This document shows positions 44,117 through 53,458 of a stretch of DNA of 64,000 nt, piece by piece. The stretch comes from JAFMPW01 sp041743085 (lineage in GTDB: Bacteria > Bacteroidota > Bacteroidia > Flavobacteriales > Flavobacteriaceae): positions 1-64,000 of the forward strand of contig JBGTNL010000022.1 of NCBI GenBank assembly GCA_041743085.1. Direction: 5' to 3'. The position numbers were made by a program, and so were the translations under genes. Numbering within the stretch: the stretch's first letter is position 1; each line of letters begins with the position of its first letter. Below the pieces are notes generated by a model. That model saw only the letters and a program-made list of their open reading frames with translations, did no database searches and had not been told where the DNA came from.

Positions 44117-45442
44117 ATGGCGACAATCAAGATAACCTTCGATAAACGCGCATCTAACACGACGAAAGATAATAAATTCATGTTGGTTCTTCGAATCGGT
44201 CACAACAGAAAAACACGCGATATTCCTTTCAATTTACATCTAAAGGAAAATCAGTACGATTTTAGTACGGGTAAAATTACAGGTATTTTGAACGCTGTGC
44301 GACATACCAAACGGACTCGAAAAACCTATTCCGATGTAGATCTTTGGATTGATGAACACGAAGGCAAAATCAAAAATTGGGAAATTAGTCGCTTAAAATC
44401 GGAAATCGAACAACGCTTCTTCAAGAAATCTCCTTCTCATACCATATTAAACTATGGTGCCGTGTATTTAAACAGACTTCGAATGGAAGGTAGATATTCG
44501 ACCGCCAGTTCGTATGAGGATGCCTTAAAGGCCCTGATTAAATTTCGTAAACAACTAAAGGGGCAGGATGATATGGAATTGATCAAAACGCTCTATGGGA
44601 TTAAAGACGATAAATTGCAGACCCTTGAAAAGTTCCAAAAGTTGGACATGGAGATAAAAGCTATCGACTACACCTTTCTCAAAGATTTCAAAGCCTACAT
44701 GAGCAACCGTTACAAATCCAAGAATACACCGGCAATGCACCTGCGCAGTTTACAAGCCATTATGAACGATGCAGGCAAGGCCTTTGAAGATTTAAGGGAT
44801 CATAAGCCTCTGTCGAGTTTCAAAAAACAAAGCCATGAAAATGCTCCAGCCCCACTGGACTTGTCAGATATTGCAAAAATCAGAAACTTAAAATTAAAGA
44901 AAGGCACACCAATTTGGGACAACCGTAATTATCTATTGCTAATGTTCAACAATATGGGAATGAACTTTTTCGATTTGGCAATCCTTAAAAGATTTCAGTT
45001 TGAAGATAATCGAATCAAATATTTCCGCAAGAAAACCCATTATGAAGGGGACTATTTCAGCGTGCTCCAAAACGATGAATCCTTGAAAATCATCGAACAT
45101 TATTTAGAAGGACAAAACGATAGTGATTATTTATTTCCAATAATCCCCGCAAAAACAACTTCCGAACGTTTACATATAGTAAACAATGGAAAAGTCAAGA
45201 CCTTTAATAAATATGCTAAGCGAATTGCAGCCTTAGCCGGAATAGATAAAAAGATTACCACCTATACCCTGAGAGATACTTGGACAAACATCGGCCTGGA
45301 CATGGGTATCGACATCAGAAAGATTTCATCAGGACTTGGACATTCCAGCGTACAGGTAACGGAAAAGCATTATGGAAAGAGCGTAACGGAAAAAATACTG
45401 GATGAAATCAATGCCAAGATAACTCAATCGCAAAGCCGATAG
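44117..45442 (+). CDS. int: Site-specific integrase (tyrosine recombinase)
   Basis: A 441-residue tyrosine recombinase of the Bacteroidota type: an N-terminal arm-binding domain (about 1-100), a SAM-like core-binding domain (about 105-230), and a catalytic domain. Arg 386 (TYTLRDTW, second conserved Arg) and the nucleophile Tyr 419 in GLGHSSVQVTEKHYGKS are visible. The usual box I Arg is not evident (MGMNFFDLAILK) and the HxxR His is Thr, variations found in related Bacteroidota integrases. It starts 140 bases from the tRNA-Asn fragment and reads away from it, as expected for an enzyme that integrated an element into that tRNA gene. Confidence 0.93.
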   Translation: MATIKITFDKRASNTTKDNKFMLVLRIGHNRKTRDIPFNLHLKENQYDFSTGKITGILNAVRHTKRTRKTYSDVDLWIDEHEGKIKNWEISRLKSEIEQRFFKKSPSHTILNYGAVYLNRLRMEGRYSTASSYEDALKALIKFRKQLKGQDDMELIKTLYGIKDDKLQTLEKFQKLDMEIKAIDYTFLKDFKAYMSNRYKSKNTPAMHLRSLQAIMNDAGKAFEDLRDHKPLSSFKKQSHENAPAPLDLSDIAKIRNLKLKKGTPIWDNRNYLLLMFNNMGMNFFDLAILKRFQFEDNRIKYFRKKTHYEGDYFSVLQNDESLKIIEHYLEGQNDSDYLFPIIPAKTTSERLHIVNNGKVKTFNKYAKRIAALAGIDKKITTYTLRDTWTNIGLDMGIDIRKISSGLGHSSVQVTEKHYGKSVTEKILDEINAKITQSQSR

Positions 45443-45649
45443 TCTATTTCTACTTTTTAAAGTTTTAGTGTGCTTGTCGATACGAAAGAGAATTAGTTTT
45501 TCGCCCAACCCCAAATCTTTCCATAACTTACCTGCGCCCGGATCCTGCCGAGTTTCTTTAGCGTTCCGGTAGATAAGCATAAAGAAGAAACTTGGAGGGC
45601 GCAACCCTACTTTTGCTCGGCACACCATGTTTCTTCTCTCCCTATCCAC

Positions 45650-45671
45650 AAAAAAGCGCCCGTAAGGGCGC
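45650..45671 (-). terminator. Intrinsic terminator of the mobilization operon
   Basis: GCGCCC-GTAA-GGGCGC forms a perfect 6-bp stem (45656-45671). On the minus strand it is followed by six T (complement of 45650-45655), so it terminates the relaxase transcript ~35 bases after its stop codon. Confidence 0.85.
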
Positions 45672-45703
45672 AAAATCCCGAATCAAAAACACCTCTTCAA
45701 ATT

Positions 45704-48016
45704 TTACCACGGAAGCCCCATACCCATACCTTTCCTTTTGGATTTTGTAAAATCCGTAAACTCATCCTTGAACCCGTTATAAACTTCTTCGGTTTTCTTA
45801 CCGCTACCGCCCAATAAGGAACTAACGGCATAAACGCCTTTTCTGAGCAGTCGGTTTTGTTGGATATTTGAATGCCTCGCTGATGCCACGTTCACGCTTT
45901 CGCGAAGTCCGTTCTCCATATGGTGCTGCACCATTTCCCGATGCAGGTTTGGGCACAATTTTTCAACCGTTAACATAAAGGCGACCTTGTCGTACATTCC
46001 CCTTTCCATCAAATGTCCTGCCCATAGGTTTTTAAGGTTGTTCCTACCGTCTCCAACAAGGCCATTAATGATAGGCTGTTGTTCCTTTAATGCTTCGCTC
46101 AGATTGGGAATGGAATTCAAATACTGGCTCGTTCTTTTCGGTAGCGGGCAACTTGTCCTGTTGTCCGTATAAATGGATTTTACCTCAAATCCATTTTCTC
46201 CCTTTACAAAATAGAAACCTTTTGCATTGAAAAGGGCGATATAGTCCTTCGGGGATTTTTCGAAAGGGGCATGCATCCGTTCCGCATGTTTTACGTAGGA
46301 CCCCAGGGCGACACTTTCATATTTCTCTTTATGAAAAGGGTTCATTTTTTCATAGAGCTTGGAGAATATCATGGGCAGGAAAATGGCCGATGCCGTCAGC
46401 TTGGGGCTGTTTTCGGAAGACTGCTCCGATAACATTTCGAGCATCAAATGGTTCTGACGCACGAAACCGGAGGATACATATTTTTCCATTGCCACTGGAA
46501 AAGGCAAGTGTCCCAAAGGAACGGGAACGGTATGCCTATTGGAATCCGTAAAGGACAACTTGTTGTCATTATATTTTACGCCCAAGGATTGAAACAAAAG
46601 ACGAACACTCACCTTTTTCATGCCTACATCGAAAACACCCTTTTCCAATATCTTCCCGATGAGCTTGAACTTGCTTTCCAAGGACTCCTTTTCCTTTTTG
46701 GTTTCCAGTTCGTACAACCTTTCCCTGACAATTGGAAAGGCATTTTCTACCGCTTTCCTGAATTCCTTCCTTTGATTTCTTGGGATATAACGTTCCAAGA
46801 AATTATGGTTTTTCCAGGCCATCAAGCTCGGAACGATATCGCCGAATTTCATGGTCATGATATGTTCCGAGAGCAGCCCATTATGTTTGGGGGATTTCAA
46901 ATAAGATGTGGTTAATGCCTCTTTTATCACTTTTTGGATTTCCAGTTTGAGCTGTTTGCTGTCGGTATCGATTCTCGTGGGTTCGTTACCGTTCCCGAAA
47001 ATATCCTTGCGGTTTTGTATTCGGATGTTCTTGCCAAGTTCCTTTGCCCTGAAAACATATTGCGACTTGTCATAAATGGTAAACCCCTCGATAACTTCTT
47101 CTTGCACGTCCAGTTTTATGTCGATGTCCTGAAATTCCTTGACTACATCTTCTAGGTCATGCGGATTGATGGTCTGAAAAAGGTCATAAGTAGTCTCTAT
47201 CTGTTTCAAAAGTCGTTTCCGGTGCATCGGTAACAGCTTCGATTTTGAATGAATGTCGAAGACCTTTTTAAGCTTCGGGCCGCTCAAACCTCGGTGTACA
47301 GCGGACCCGTTGATGAACCTTGTCCGATAGCCTTTTTGGTTGTTAAGTCCATAGGCAACCCCTATTCTTCCAGATGCGTTTCTAGTCTGTTTTATTTCGA
47401 TATGATAGGGCTTGACCAGTCTTGCCAGTTCCTCGAAACTTCGCACCTTGTATTTTTGGTTGATGCCGTTCAGTACGTCCTGTAGATAATATTTCGTTCC
47501 TTTTTCCGCATCCGTGCCGAACTGTAGTTCGGGCAATCGGTATATCGGCAGTTGCCTTTGCTGTTTGGTCGTCGGTGCCCGGGACAGGCCGTATTTTTTT
47601 TCTAGGTGCTGCCGTGTTACCATGCTCCTTCTATGGCTATTGAAGATTCCGAGTACTTTTCCATCTTCTTTTACGATGGTGCTAACGATATGAACGTGTT
47701 CGTGCTTGGTATCCGTGTGCCGCACCACCACAAAGGGCTGTTCCCCATAGCCCATATTTTCCATATATTCTTTAGAGATTTTGAGAAACGTATCGTCATC
47801 AAGGTGTTCCCCATGAGGAAGGCTCAGACTGATATGGGCATAACGGTTCTTGGTTGCGTTGCGCTGTCCCTGAAAGTGCAGCACGCTCCCGAAGAACTTC
47901 GGCGATATGCTTTGGGAAAATATGTTGTCGTAACCGAGTATTCGCATACCTTCTTTCCTGAAGACATACTTCAATGTCCCCTTACAGGTTTCGCCATAAA
48001 TGATCTTTGCTATCAT
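45704..48016 (-). CDS. Relaxase / mobilization nuclease (MOBP-type)
   Basis: A 770-residue conjugative relaxase. The N-terminal relaxase domain (about 1-260) starts MIAKIIYGETCKGTLKYVF and holds the metal-binding histidine motif in TKHEHVHIVSTIV (about residues 105-117). The long C-terminal part has no recognised domain and may contact DNA or the coupling protein. The enzyme nicks oriT and pilots the strand during transfer by a helper conjugation system; no type IV secretion genes are in the window, so the element is mobilizable rather than self-transmissible as far as is visible. It overlaps mobC by four bases. Confidence 0.93.
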   Translation of the reverse strand: MIAKIIYGETCKGTLKYVFRKEGMRILGYDNIFSQSISPKFFGSVLHFQGQRNATKNRYAHISLSLPHGEHLDDDTFLKISKEYMENMGYGEQPFVVVRHTDTKHEHVHIVSTIVKEDGKVLGIFNSHRRSMVTRQHLEKKYGLSRAPTTKQQRQLPIYRLPELQFGTDAEKGTKYYLQDVLNGINQKYKVRSFEELARLVKPYHIEIKQTRNASGRIGVAYGLNNQKGYRTRFINGSAVHRGLSGPKLKKVFDIHSKSKLLPMHRKRLLKQIETTYDLFQTINPHDLEDVVKEFQDIDIKLDVQEEVIEGFTIYDKSQYVFRAKELGKNIRIQNRKDIFGNGNEPTRIDTDSKQLKLEIQKVIKEALTTSYLKSPKHNGLLSEHIMTMKFGDIVPSLMAWKNHNFLERYIPRNQRKEFRKAVENAFPIVRERLYELETKKEKESLESKFKLIGKILEKGVFDVGMKKVSVRLLFQSLGVKYNDNKLSFTDSNRHTVPVPLGHLPFPVAMEKYVSSGFVRQNHLMLEMLSEQSSENSPKLTASAIFLPMIFSKLYEKMNPFHKEKYESVALGSYVKHAERMHAPFEKSPKDYIALFNAKGFYFVKGENGFEVKSIYTDNRTSCPLPKRTSQYLNSIPNLSEALKEQQPIINGLVGDGRNNLKNLWAGHLMERGMYDKVAFMLTVEKLCPNLHREMVQHHMENGLRESVNVASARHSNIQQNRLLRKGVYAVSSLLGGSGKKTEEVYNGFKDEFTDFTKSKRKGMGMGLPW

Positions 48017-48399
48017 CTTGTTTGTTCCTCCATTGTAATTTCAATAAGGTTACGCAGCAATTCATTGGTCTTCTGTATTTCAGTTTGTAAACTACCGTTC
48101 GGACTTCTCAAATTCTTATGGTGCGCGATCTTGACCAGTTGGTTTATATTGTTGCCTATCTTGTTGATATGGTAGGCAAGGTTCGAGGTGTCGGGGAGCT
48201 TATCTTTTTCCTTGGCCTCTTGTTCCAAAACCAATCTTCTCAGCAACGGACTTATCGTTCCCCTTTCCGAAATATCCAAGTCATAGGATTCGCATATTTT
48301 TTTCAATTTATCATATTCCATATCGTTGAAACGGAGCATTACGTTGTGGTACCGCTTCTTGTTTCCCAACCGTTTTCGGCCTCTTTTCTTTTGTTCCAT
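48013..48399 (-). CDS. mobC: Mobilization accessory protein MobC
   Basis: A 128-residue DNA-binding accessory factor. A basic N-terminus (KKRGRKRLGNKKR) and a ribbon-helix-helix-like segment (VMLRFNDMEYDKLKKICES) precede the MobC hallmark INKIGNNINQLVKIAHHKN. MobC proteins bind oriT and assist the relaxase. The stop overlaps the relaxase start (ATGA), so the two are co-translated, and the hairpin cluster directly upstream (48424-48486) is a likely binding site. Confidence 0.9.
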   Translation of the reverse strand: MEQKKRGRKRLGNKKRYHNVMLRFNDMEYDKLKKICESYDLDISERGTISPLLRRLVLEQEAKEKDKLPDTSNLAYHINKIGNNINQLVKIAHHKNLRSPNGSLQTEIQKTNELLRNLIEITMEEQTR

Positions 48400-48423
48400 T
48401 TTCGTTCCTTTTTAAGGCAAAAC

Positions 48424-48486
48424 ACTTCGCAAGAAGTAGACAATTCTAAGTTACTTAGAATGCACCTCGCAATCCGTTTCACGGAT
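48424..48486. other. Three tandem hairpins upstream of mobC, candidate oriT
   Basis: Perfect stems follow one another: ACTTC-gcaa-GAAGT (48424-48437), ATTCTAAG-tta-CTTAGAAT (48443-48461) and ATCCGT-ttc-ACGGAT (48472-48486). Clustered inverted repeats next to mobC and relaxase genes are typical for the origin of transfer. No nick site can be named from sequence alone. Confidence 0.45.
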
Positions 48487-48748
48487 AAATATAGGGTATA
48501 GATTTTGAATATAACTATCTTTTAATCAAGATTTTAACTTGTAAAAACATATAGAACCATATGAGATTATATGGGTACAGATTGGAGATTTATCTGGTCT
48601 AATATGGCGTTGAAAAAATGGAAAGAAATACGGAAATATTCAATTTTTTTGTGGGTAGGGAGAAGAAAGGGCAAGGGGTTTTTCTCCCCTTGTGCTTTTT
48701 GCGCGGTTTCGAGGGGGTTCAAAAATCGGAAACGGATAAATCCCGAAT

Positions 48749-48770
48749 GCGAACCGGCGCAGCGGTTCGC
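48749..48770. repeat. GC-rich inverted repeat in the mobilization leader
   Basis: GCGAACCG and CGGTTCGC form a perfect 8-bp stem around the six-base loop GCGCAG. It has no T-run, so it is not a normal terminator; it may be part of a transfer or replication origin. Confidence 0.4.
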
Positions 48771-49100
48771 TCCGGAAGTCTTGGAGTTGAGGATTTTTTA
48801 ACTTCCGCAGGAATCTGGCCAATCTGTGGTAAAGACAATTCTTTTCCTTAATAAAAAGAACAAATTCATTTCCCGTACCTCCCAATACAATTGGGTTATG
48901 CTTTTGCAACCTTTTTACGCACAAATTTTACCTAAAAGCAAGAAAATTTATTTGCCTTTTCGCTTTTTTATGCCCATTGGCCGCACATAAAAGATTATCG
49001 TTGACAAATTTGTATGTTTTGGATTGTTCAATTGGTTCAAATAGAAGTTCAGAAATTTAACAAAATATATAGCGATTTTTAGGGTTTAAATTGTTGGGGA

Positions 49101-49145
49101 TGTCGGTTTTGTTCTATCGACACCCTTTTTTATTCGATACGTTTG
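49101..49145 (+). promoter_or_regulatory. Conserved promoter-like element, copy 1
   Basis: TGTCGGTTTTGTTCTATC (49101-49118) is followed by TACGTTTG (49138-49145), a perfect Bacteroidota -7 box (TAnnTTTG). The distance between the TTTG of the upstream block and the -7 box is exactly 26 bases in all four copies of this element. It lies 27 bases before the acyltransferase start codon. Confidence 0.65.
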
Positions 49146-49172
49146 TTGGCGAAATTTTGAACTACGTATTGA

Positions 49173-50321
49173 ATGGCAAAAGAAAGAAGGTATGACATCG
49201 ATTGGATACGGGTCATCGTTTTTGATATATTGATCCTGTATCATATCGGGATGTTCTTTGTTCCGTGGGAATGGGAACTGAAGAACAACGAGACGATTGA
49301 GTGGTTGCAGTGGCCGATGCTGTTCATCAATAGATGGCGCTTGCCCATTTTGTTCGTAATATCCGGAATGGGCACACGGTTCGCCCTCTCGCACAGAACA
49401 GGCCAGATGTTCGCCAAGGAACGTTTAATGCGTTTATTGGTGCCGTTGGTAGTCGGTATGTTGCTGATAGTCGCACCTCAGATTTATTTGGTCAGATTGT
49501 CCCAAGGTGCAACTTATACATCGTTTTTGGAATTCTATCCCCACTTTTTTGAAGGAGCTTATCCCGAAGGCAATTTTACTTGGGCACATCTTTGGTTCTT
49601 ACCGTACCTACTGCTGATGTCCTTGGTATTCATTCCATTATTTCTGTATCTGAGGAAGAAAGGAAACTCGCTTATCATCGGTCTGAAATCGATTCTGGAA
49701 AAGTTTCCCTTGGCACTTTATGTTTTTGTGCTCCCGCTTTTTTTGGTGGAAGCCTTTATGAGCCCTCACTTTCCCATAACCAACGGACTGTTTGGTGACT
49801 GGTATGCCTTGGCACTGTATTCAGTATTCTTTATTTCGGGATTTATTCTTGTCTGTTGTGGCAACCCCTTTTGGGTTTCCGTCAAACGCATACGGTTTAT
49901 CGCCTTTGTTTTAGGGATTGTGGCCTTTACCGTAATGGTTTGGAGTTGGGGAAACGCTGCCGACCATTATTGGAACTCGATACTAGCCTCAATAAATGCA
50001 TGGACTTGGATTCTAACAGTCTTCGGCTTTGCAAGTATGTATTTGAACAAGGAAAGCAGAATCGTAAAATACAGAAACAAGGCGGTCTATCCTTTTTATA
50101 TATTCCACCAAACCGTGATATTGCTCTTCGGCTTTTACTTAATGGACAGTCCTATGAATGTAGGTTGGAAGGCCCTTATCATGGTTGTGGGAACTTTTGC
50201 CATTTGCTGGGCCATTTATGAACTGGTCATCCTACGGATTACTATAATACAGCCCATGTTTGGGGTAAAACGGGAACCAACTATAAAAGGAAAAAGAAAG
50301 TGGTATGAACTTCGAAACTAA
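49173..50321 (+). CDS. Acyltransferase 3 family membrane protein
   Basis: A 382-residue integral membrane protein with about ten transmembrane helices. The N-terminus RRYDIDWIRVIVFDILILYH is the acyltransferase 3 signature, with the catalytic-type Asp/Arg and His, followed by RWRLPILFVISG. The family transfers acyl groups (acetyl, succinyl) to extracytoplasmic sugars or other carbon compounds. It is followed after five bases by a secreted amidohydrolase; both are probably read from the promoter-like element at 49101. Acceptor unknown. Confidence 0.88.
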   Translation: MAKERRYDIDWIRVIVFDILILYHIGMFFVPWEWELKNNETIEWLQWPMLFINRWRLPILFVISGMGTRFALSHRTGQMFAKERLMRLLVPLVVGMLLIVAPQIYLVRLSQGATYTSFLEFYPHFFEGAYPEGNFTWAHLWFLPYLLLMSLVFIPLFLYLRKKGNSLIIGLKSILEKFPLALYVFVLPLFLVEAFMSPHFPITNGLFGDWYALALYSVFFISGFILVCCGNPFWVSVKRIRFIAFVLGIVAFTVMVWSWGNAADHYWNSILASINAWTWILTVFGFASMYLNKESRIVKYRNKAVYPFYIFHQTVILLFGFYLMDSPMNVGWKALIMVVGTFAICWAIYELVILRITIIQPMFGVKREPTIKGKRKWYELRN

Positions 50322-50326
50322 TTTCT

Positions 50327-51586
50327 ATGTCATATAAGTCAATCATACGAATCCTCCCGATAAGCCTACTTGCCGTACAAATTTCTTGCAAGGACCGGTC
50401 TTCGTCCGGCGATAGTAGAGCGGAAATCATTGTACTCAGAGGGGCAAAAATATATCCCTCGCCAACAGAGGCACCTATTGAAAATGGGATTGTTATTATC
50501 CAAGATGGGGTTATCGAAATGGTAGGGAAAAATGACGAGGTTGACATTCCGGAGAAGTCCAAAGTCATCGATTGCAAAGGCTTGTTTATGACCGCTGGTT
50601 TCTGGAACAGCCATATCCACTTTCACGAACAGCAATGGCAAAAGGCCGATAGCATTCCAGCGGAACTGTTGACTTCACAATTTCAGGAAATGTTGACGCA
50701 ATATGGATTTACCTATGCCTTTGACATCTCGAACATCGATATTGAAAATGTACTTACACTAGAAAGTAGAATAGATAATGGCGAAGTGAAGGGTCCCCAT
50801 ATACTGACCACAGGTGCCCCTTTCACTCCGCCCGAGGGCAGTCCCTTTTACGTGGAACCCTATACCTTGCCCGAAATGCAAACTCCAGAACAGGCAGCGA
50901 ATCACGTAAAGCGCCAAATCCAAAAGGGTGCGGATGGCACAAAAATGTGGTCGGCTTCCCCAGATGGGAAAAAGATTGTGTATATGCCCATGGAAATCGG
51001 AAAAGCTGGCGTTCAGATGGCGCACGAGCTTGGCAAACCCGTTTTTGCCCATCCTACAAACAACAAAGGAGTACAGACGGCCATTGCTTGCGGAGTGGAT
51101 ATTCTTGCCCATGTTTCCCCAGAGGACAGGGAACCTTGGAGCCAAGAAACTATCGATGCCATGCTACAGAACAACATTGCCGTCATCCCGACCCTGAAAC
51201 TGTACAAATGGGATTTGGAACGCTTCGGCATCGAAACGGAAAACCACCCGCTGATAACAACCGCGATCCAACAGGTAAGGGATTTTAATAATGCCGGTGG
51301 CGAGATTTTGTTCGGTATGGATACAGGTTATATGACCGATTACAATACCAATGAGGAACTGCAACTGATGCAACAGGCCGGAATGGATTTTAGGCAAATC
51401 CTTGCGTCAATGACTACCGCTCCGGCAAAGAGGTTCGGATACGTAAATAAGACAGGAAAAATATCTAGGGGGATGGAAGCGGATATTGTATTGTTATCCG
51501 AAGACCCATCCAAAAACATTGAGGCACTTTCCAAGGTTGTTTATACTTTAAAAAGGGGGAATTTGATTTATAGCACAAAAAATTAA
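50327..51586 (+). CDS. Amidohydrolase family lipoprotein
   Basis: A 419-residue metal-dependent hydrolase of the imidazolonepropionase/prolidase-like amidohydrolase group. The lipoprotein signal ends LLAVQISC. The metal-binding HxH is in NSHIHFHEQ; further ligand positions are PVFAHPTN, ILAHVSPED and the final Asp in LFGMDTGYMTD. The Glu- and Lys-rich region GADGTKMW may provide the bridging ligand. It should act in the periplasm or at the surface on an amide or lactam; substrate unknown. It forms an operon with the acyltransferase and ends nine bases from the convergent AraC gene. Confidence 0.9.
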   Translation: MSYKSIIRILPISLLAVQISCKDRSSSGDSRAEIIVLRGAKIYPSPTEAPIENGIVIIQDGVIEMVGKNDEVDIPEKSKVIDCKGLFMTAGFWNSHIHFHEQQWQKADSIPAELLTSQFQEMLTQYGFTYAFDISNIDIENVLTLESRIDNGEVKGPHILTTGAPFTPPEGSPFYVEPYTLPEMQTPEQAANHVKRQIQKGADGTKMWSASPDGKKIVYMPMEIGKAGVQMAHELGKPVFAHPTNNKGVQTAIACGVDILAHVSPEDREPWSQETIDAMLQNNIAVIPTLKLYKWDLERFGIETENHPLITTAIQQVRDFNNAGGEILFGMDTGYMTDYNTNEELQLMQQAGMDFRQILASMTTAPAKRFGYVNKTGKISRGMEADIVLLSEDPSKNIEALSKVVYTLKRGNLIYSTKN

Positions 51587-51595
51587 TTCCCAAAA

Positions 51596-52432
51596 TCATT
51601 GGTCTCCTTTGGTATAGTTCCAGATCAGTACCTCCTGCCCATCTTTTTCCTTTTTCAACTCATCGATATAGGTCGTGGGCAGCATGCCGGAATATTCCTT
51701 AAAATTCCGTATAAAATGCGATTGGTCCGCATAGCCGTTCATATAGCCTATCTCCGCGAGACTGTTGAAATCATTGAGCGAAAGGCTTTTATACGTATGC
51801 TCGAAACGGTACAATTGCAGGTATCTTTTGGGAGAAATTCCAACGAAATCCATGAACTTTCGTTCCACGGACCGTTCGGAGAGTCCGTGCTCTCCGGCAA
51901 TCGCCTTTACTGTAAGCCATTGATATCTATCGGTGTCCGAAAGGACGTTCTTTACCACCGTATGATTTTCGTTATAGGTACTCTCGGCAATCCGCTCCAG
52001 AAAATATCGGGTAAGCAGGGTTACCTTTTCCTGAACGGTTTCCGCTTCCATCAATACGCTGTAAAAGTGCTGGGGTATCAGACTGGAAATATCCAGAAAG
52101 GTATCCGTCAGTTCGTCGGACTTTACCTTAAAAATATGCTTGAGGGCATCAGGTTGAAAACTTATCCCCAAATGGGAATAATCTTTACTTATTCGATAGG
52201 TTCTAGGTTTGGTAATGATTCCCGATACAAAGGAAACTGGGAGGGCTTCCTGATTCGATTTTTTGATACCGCTTTCCCCCATGCCGTTCTGAAGGATGAG
52301 CTTCGGGAAACGGTCCGCCATAATGCGCAACGGAATGTCGTTCGGAGTCGGTACGTGCTGCCCGAAAGTCCAAAAATACCGAATATAGTTTCTTAATGAC
52401 GGATGCGGGGTGTAAAAACATTGTTGCTGCAT
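51596..52432 (-). CDS. AraC family transcriptional regulator
   Basis: A 278-residue regulator with a DUF6597-type N-terminal sensing domain (starting FYTPHPSLRNYIRYFWTFG) and a C-terminal AraC HTH pair (about residues 160-260: WLTVKAIAGEHGLSERSVERKF and LAEIGYMNGYADQSHFIRNF). It belongs to the same subgroup as the regulator at 58683. It may control neighbouring cargo genes, including those with the shared TGTCGG element, but no link is shown by sequence. Confidence 0.9.
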   Translation of the reverse strand: MQQQCFYTPHPSLRNYIRYFWTFGQHVPTPNDIPLRIMADRFPKLILQNGMGESGIKKSNQEALPVSFVSGIITKPRTYRISKDYSHLGISFQPDALKHIFKVKSDELTDTFLDISSLIPQHFYSVLMEAETVQEKVTLLTRYFLERIAESTYNENHTVVKNVLSDTDRYQWLTVKAIAGEHGLSERSVERKFMDFVGISPKRYLQLYRFEHTYKSLSLNDFNSLAEIGYMNGYADQSHFIRNFKEYSGMLPTTYIDELKKEKDGQEVLIWNYTKGDQ

Positions 52433-52464
52433 GATTTGATTGTTTTATTGATTGATGATGAATT

Positions 52465-53448
52465 TTAAGTTGCTACATAAGCGTCTTTATTGTATTTATT
52501 TCGGTATTCGATAGGAGTCAGGCCGGTTATTTTCTTGAATACGTTCCGGAATGCCTTGGTGTCGGAATAACCCACATCGAACATTACCTCGGTAATATTT
52601 TTACGGGTGCTTTCAAAGCTGCGTTTGGCGGCCTCTACCTTTACACGTTGCAGGTATTCGATGACCGTATTGTCCGTGGCCTGTTTAAAACGGCGTTCAA
52701 AACTCCTTCTGCTTACCGCTACCCTTTTGGCCAGATCATCAACTGTTATCTTCTCTTGATAATTCTCCTCTATGTATCCCTGTGCCTTTTTCACTTCCTC
52801 GTCATTATGGTCTTTCTGCCCCGTGAACATCATAAAGGCGGCCTGGCTTTCCCGATCGATATCGATGGCAAAATACTTGGAGGCCAAAATCGCGGTGTCC
52901 CTATCCGTATATTTCTCCAAAATATAGAGCAACAGGTTCCAGAACGAGTTGGCCCCGCCACTGGAGTAAATACCGTTTTCCTCAGTAATGACACCGCCAT
53001 CCACAATTTCCACATCGGGAAACCGCTCCCTGAACTCATTGTAATACGCCCAATGGGTGGAACATTTCTTTCCGTTCAACAAACCCGTAGAGGCCAATAA
53101 AAAAGCACCGACACATAGCGATGCCACTTCCGCCCCATTCTTATATTGATTCAAAATCCAAGGAAGGGTTGCTTCGTTAATTCCTACCGATGTTTGCATA
53201 TCTCCGAAAAGCGGTGGAATGATGACAAGGTTGGCCTGTCCGGCTTCATCCAAAAGTGCGTCCGTGGAGATCGAATAGATACCGTCCTGCACACGCACAT
53301 CTTTTTGAAGGCCCACCAATTGCACTTTGAACAGAGGGTCTTTACCGACAGCCTGCAAAAATTGGTTCGCCGTGGTAAACAGATATCGAGGACCGGTTAC
53401 TCCCTCGGCCACCGCCGTTTCGGGAACTAAAATGGATATGTTCTTCAT
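52465..53448 (-). CDS. GlxA family transcriptional regulator (DJ-1/PfpI + AraC HTH)
   Basis: A 327-residue regulator. The N-terminal DJ-1/PfpI-like domain (1-190) has the elbow EVASLCVGAFLLASTG and the CSTHWAYYNEFRERFP segment; the C-terminal AraC HTH (about 215-315) includes ITVDDLAKRVAVSRRSFERRF and ITEVMFDVGYSDTKAFRNVF. Such GlxA-like proteins sense small molecules and activate adjacent genes. It is a paralogue of the regulator at 61643. It lies 10 bases downstream of a CDF-like transporter gene on the same strand, so the two may be co-transcribed. Confidence 0.92.
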   Translation of the reverse strand: MKNISILVPETAVAEGVTGPRYLFTTANQFLQAVGKDPLFKVQLVGLQKDVRVQDGIYSISTDALLDEAGQANLVIIPPLFGDMQTSVGINEATLPWILNQYKNGAEVASLCVGAFLLASTGLLNGKKCSTHWAYYNEFRERFPDVEIVDGGVITEENGIYSSGGANSFWNLLLYILEKYTDRDTAILASKYFAIDIDRESQAAFMMFTGQKDHNDEEVKKAQGYIEENYQEKITVDDLAKRVAVSRRSFERRFKQATDNTVIEYLQRVKVEAAKRSFESTRKNITEVMFDVGYSDTKAFRNVFKKITGLTPIEYRNKYNKDAYVAT

Positions 53449-53458
53449 TTATAAAATT

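Larger units (their letters stand above)
48400..49172. other. Gap with hairpin cluster, candidate oriT
   Basis: A 770-base stretch between mobC and the acyltransferase gene. It contains three adjacent hairpins (48424-48486), the inverted repeat CCATAT/ATATGG (48557-48574) and GCGAACCG/CGGTTCGC (48749-48770), and the promoter-like element at 49101-49145. Open frames of 76-94 codons on both strands at 48571-48924 have no recognisable family; I do not count them as genes. Confidence 0.5.

Noticed and set aside
45329..45673. A 114-codon - strand frame between integrase and relaxase
   Set aside because: It overlaps the 3' end of the integrase gene and runs into the relaxase terminator hairpin; not a gene.
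48571..48924. Overlapping open frames on both strands between mobC and the acyltransferase
   Set aside because: They are 76-94 codons, mutually overlapping in a GC-rich inverted-repeat region, with no recognisable protein motif.
51599..52396. A 265-codon + strand open frame antisense to the AraC gene
   Set aside because: It lies wholly within the - strand AraC gene, whose protein is clearly recognisable; the + strand translation matches no family.
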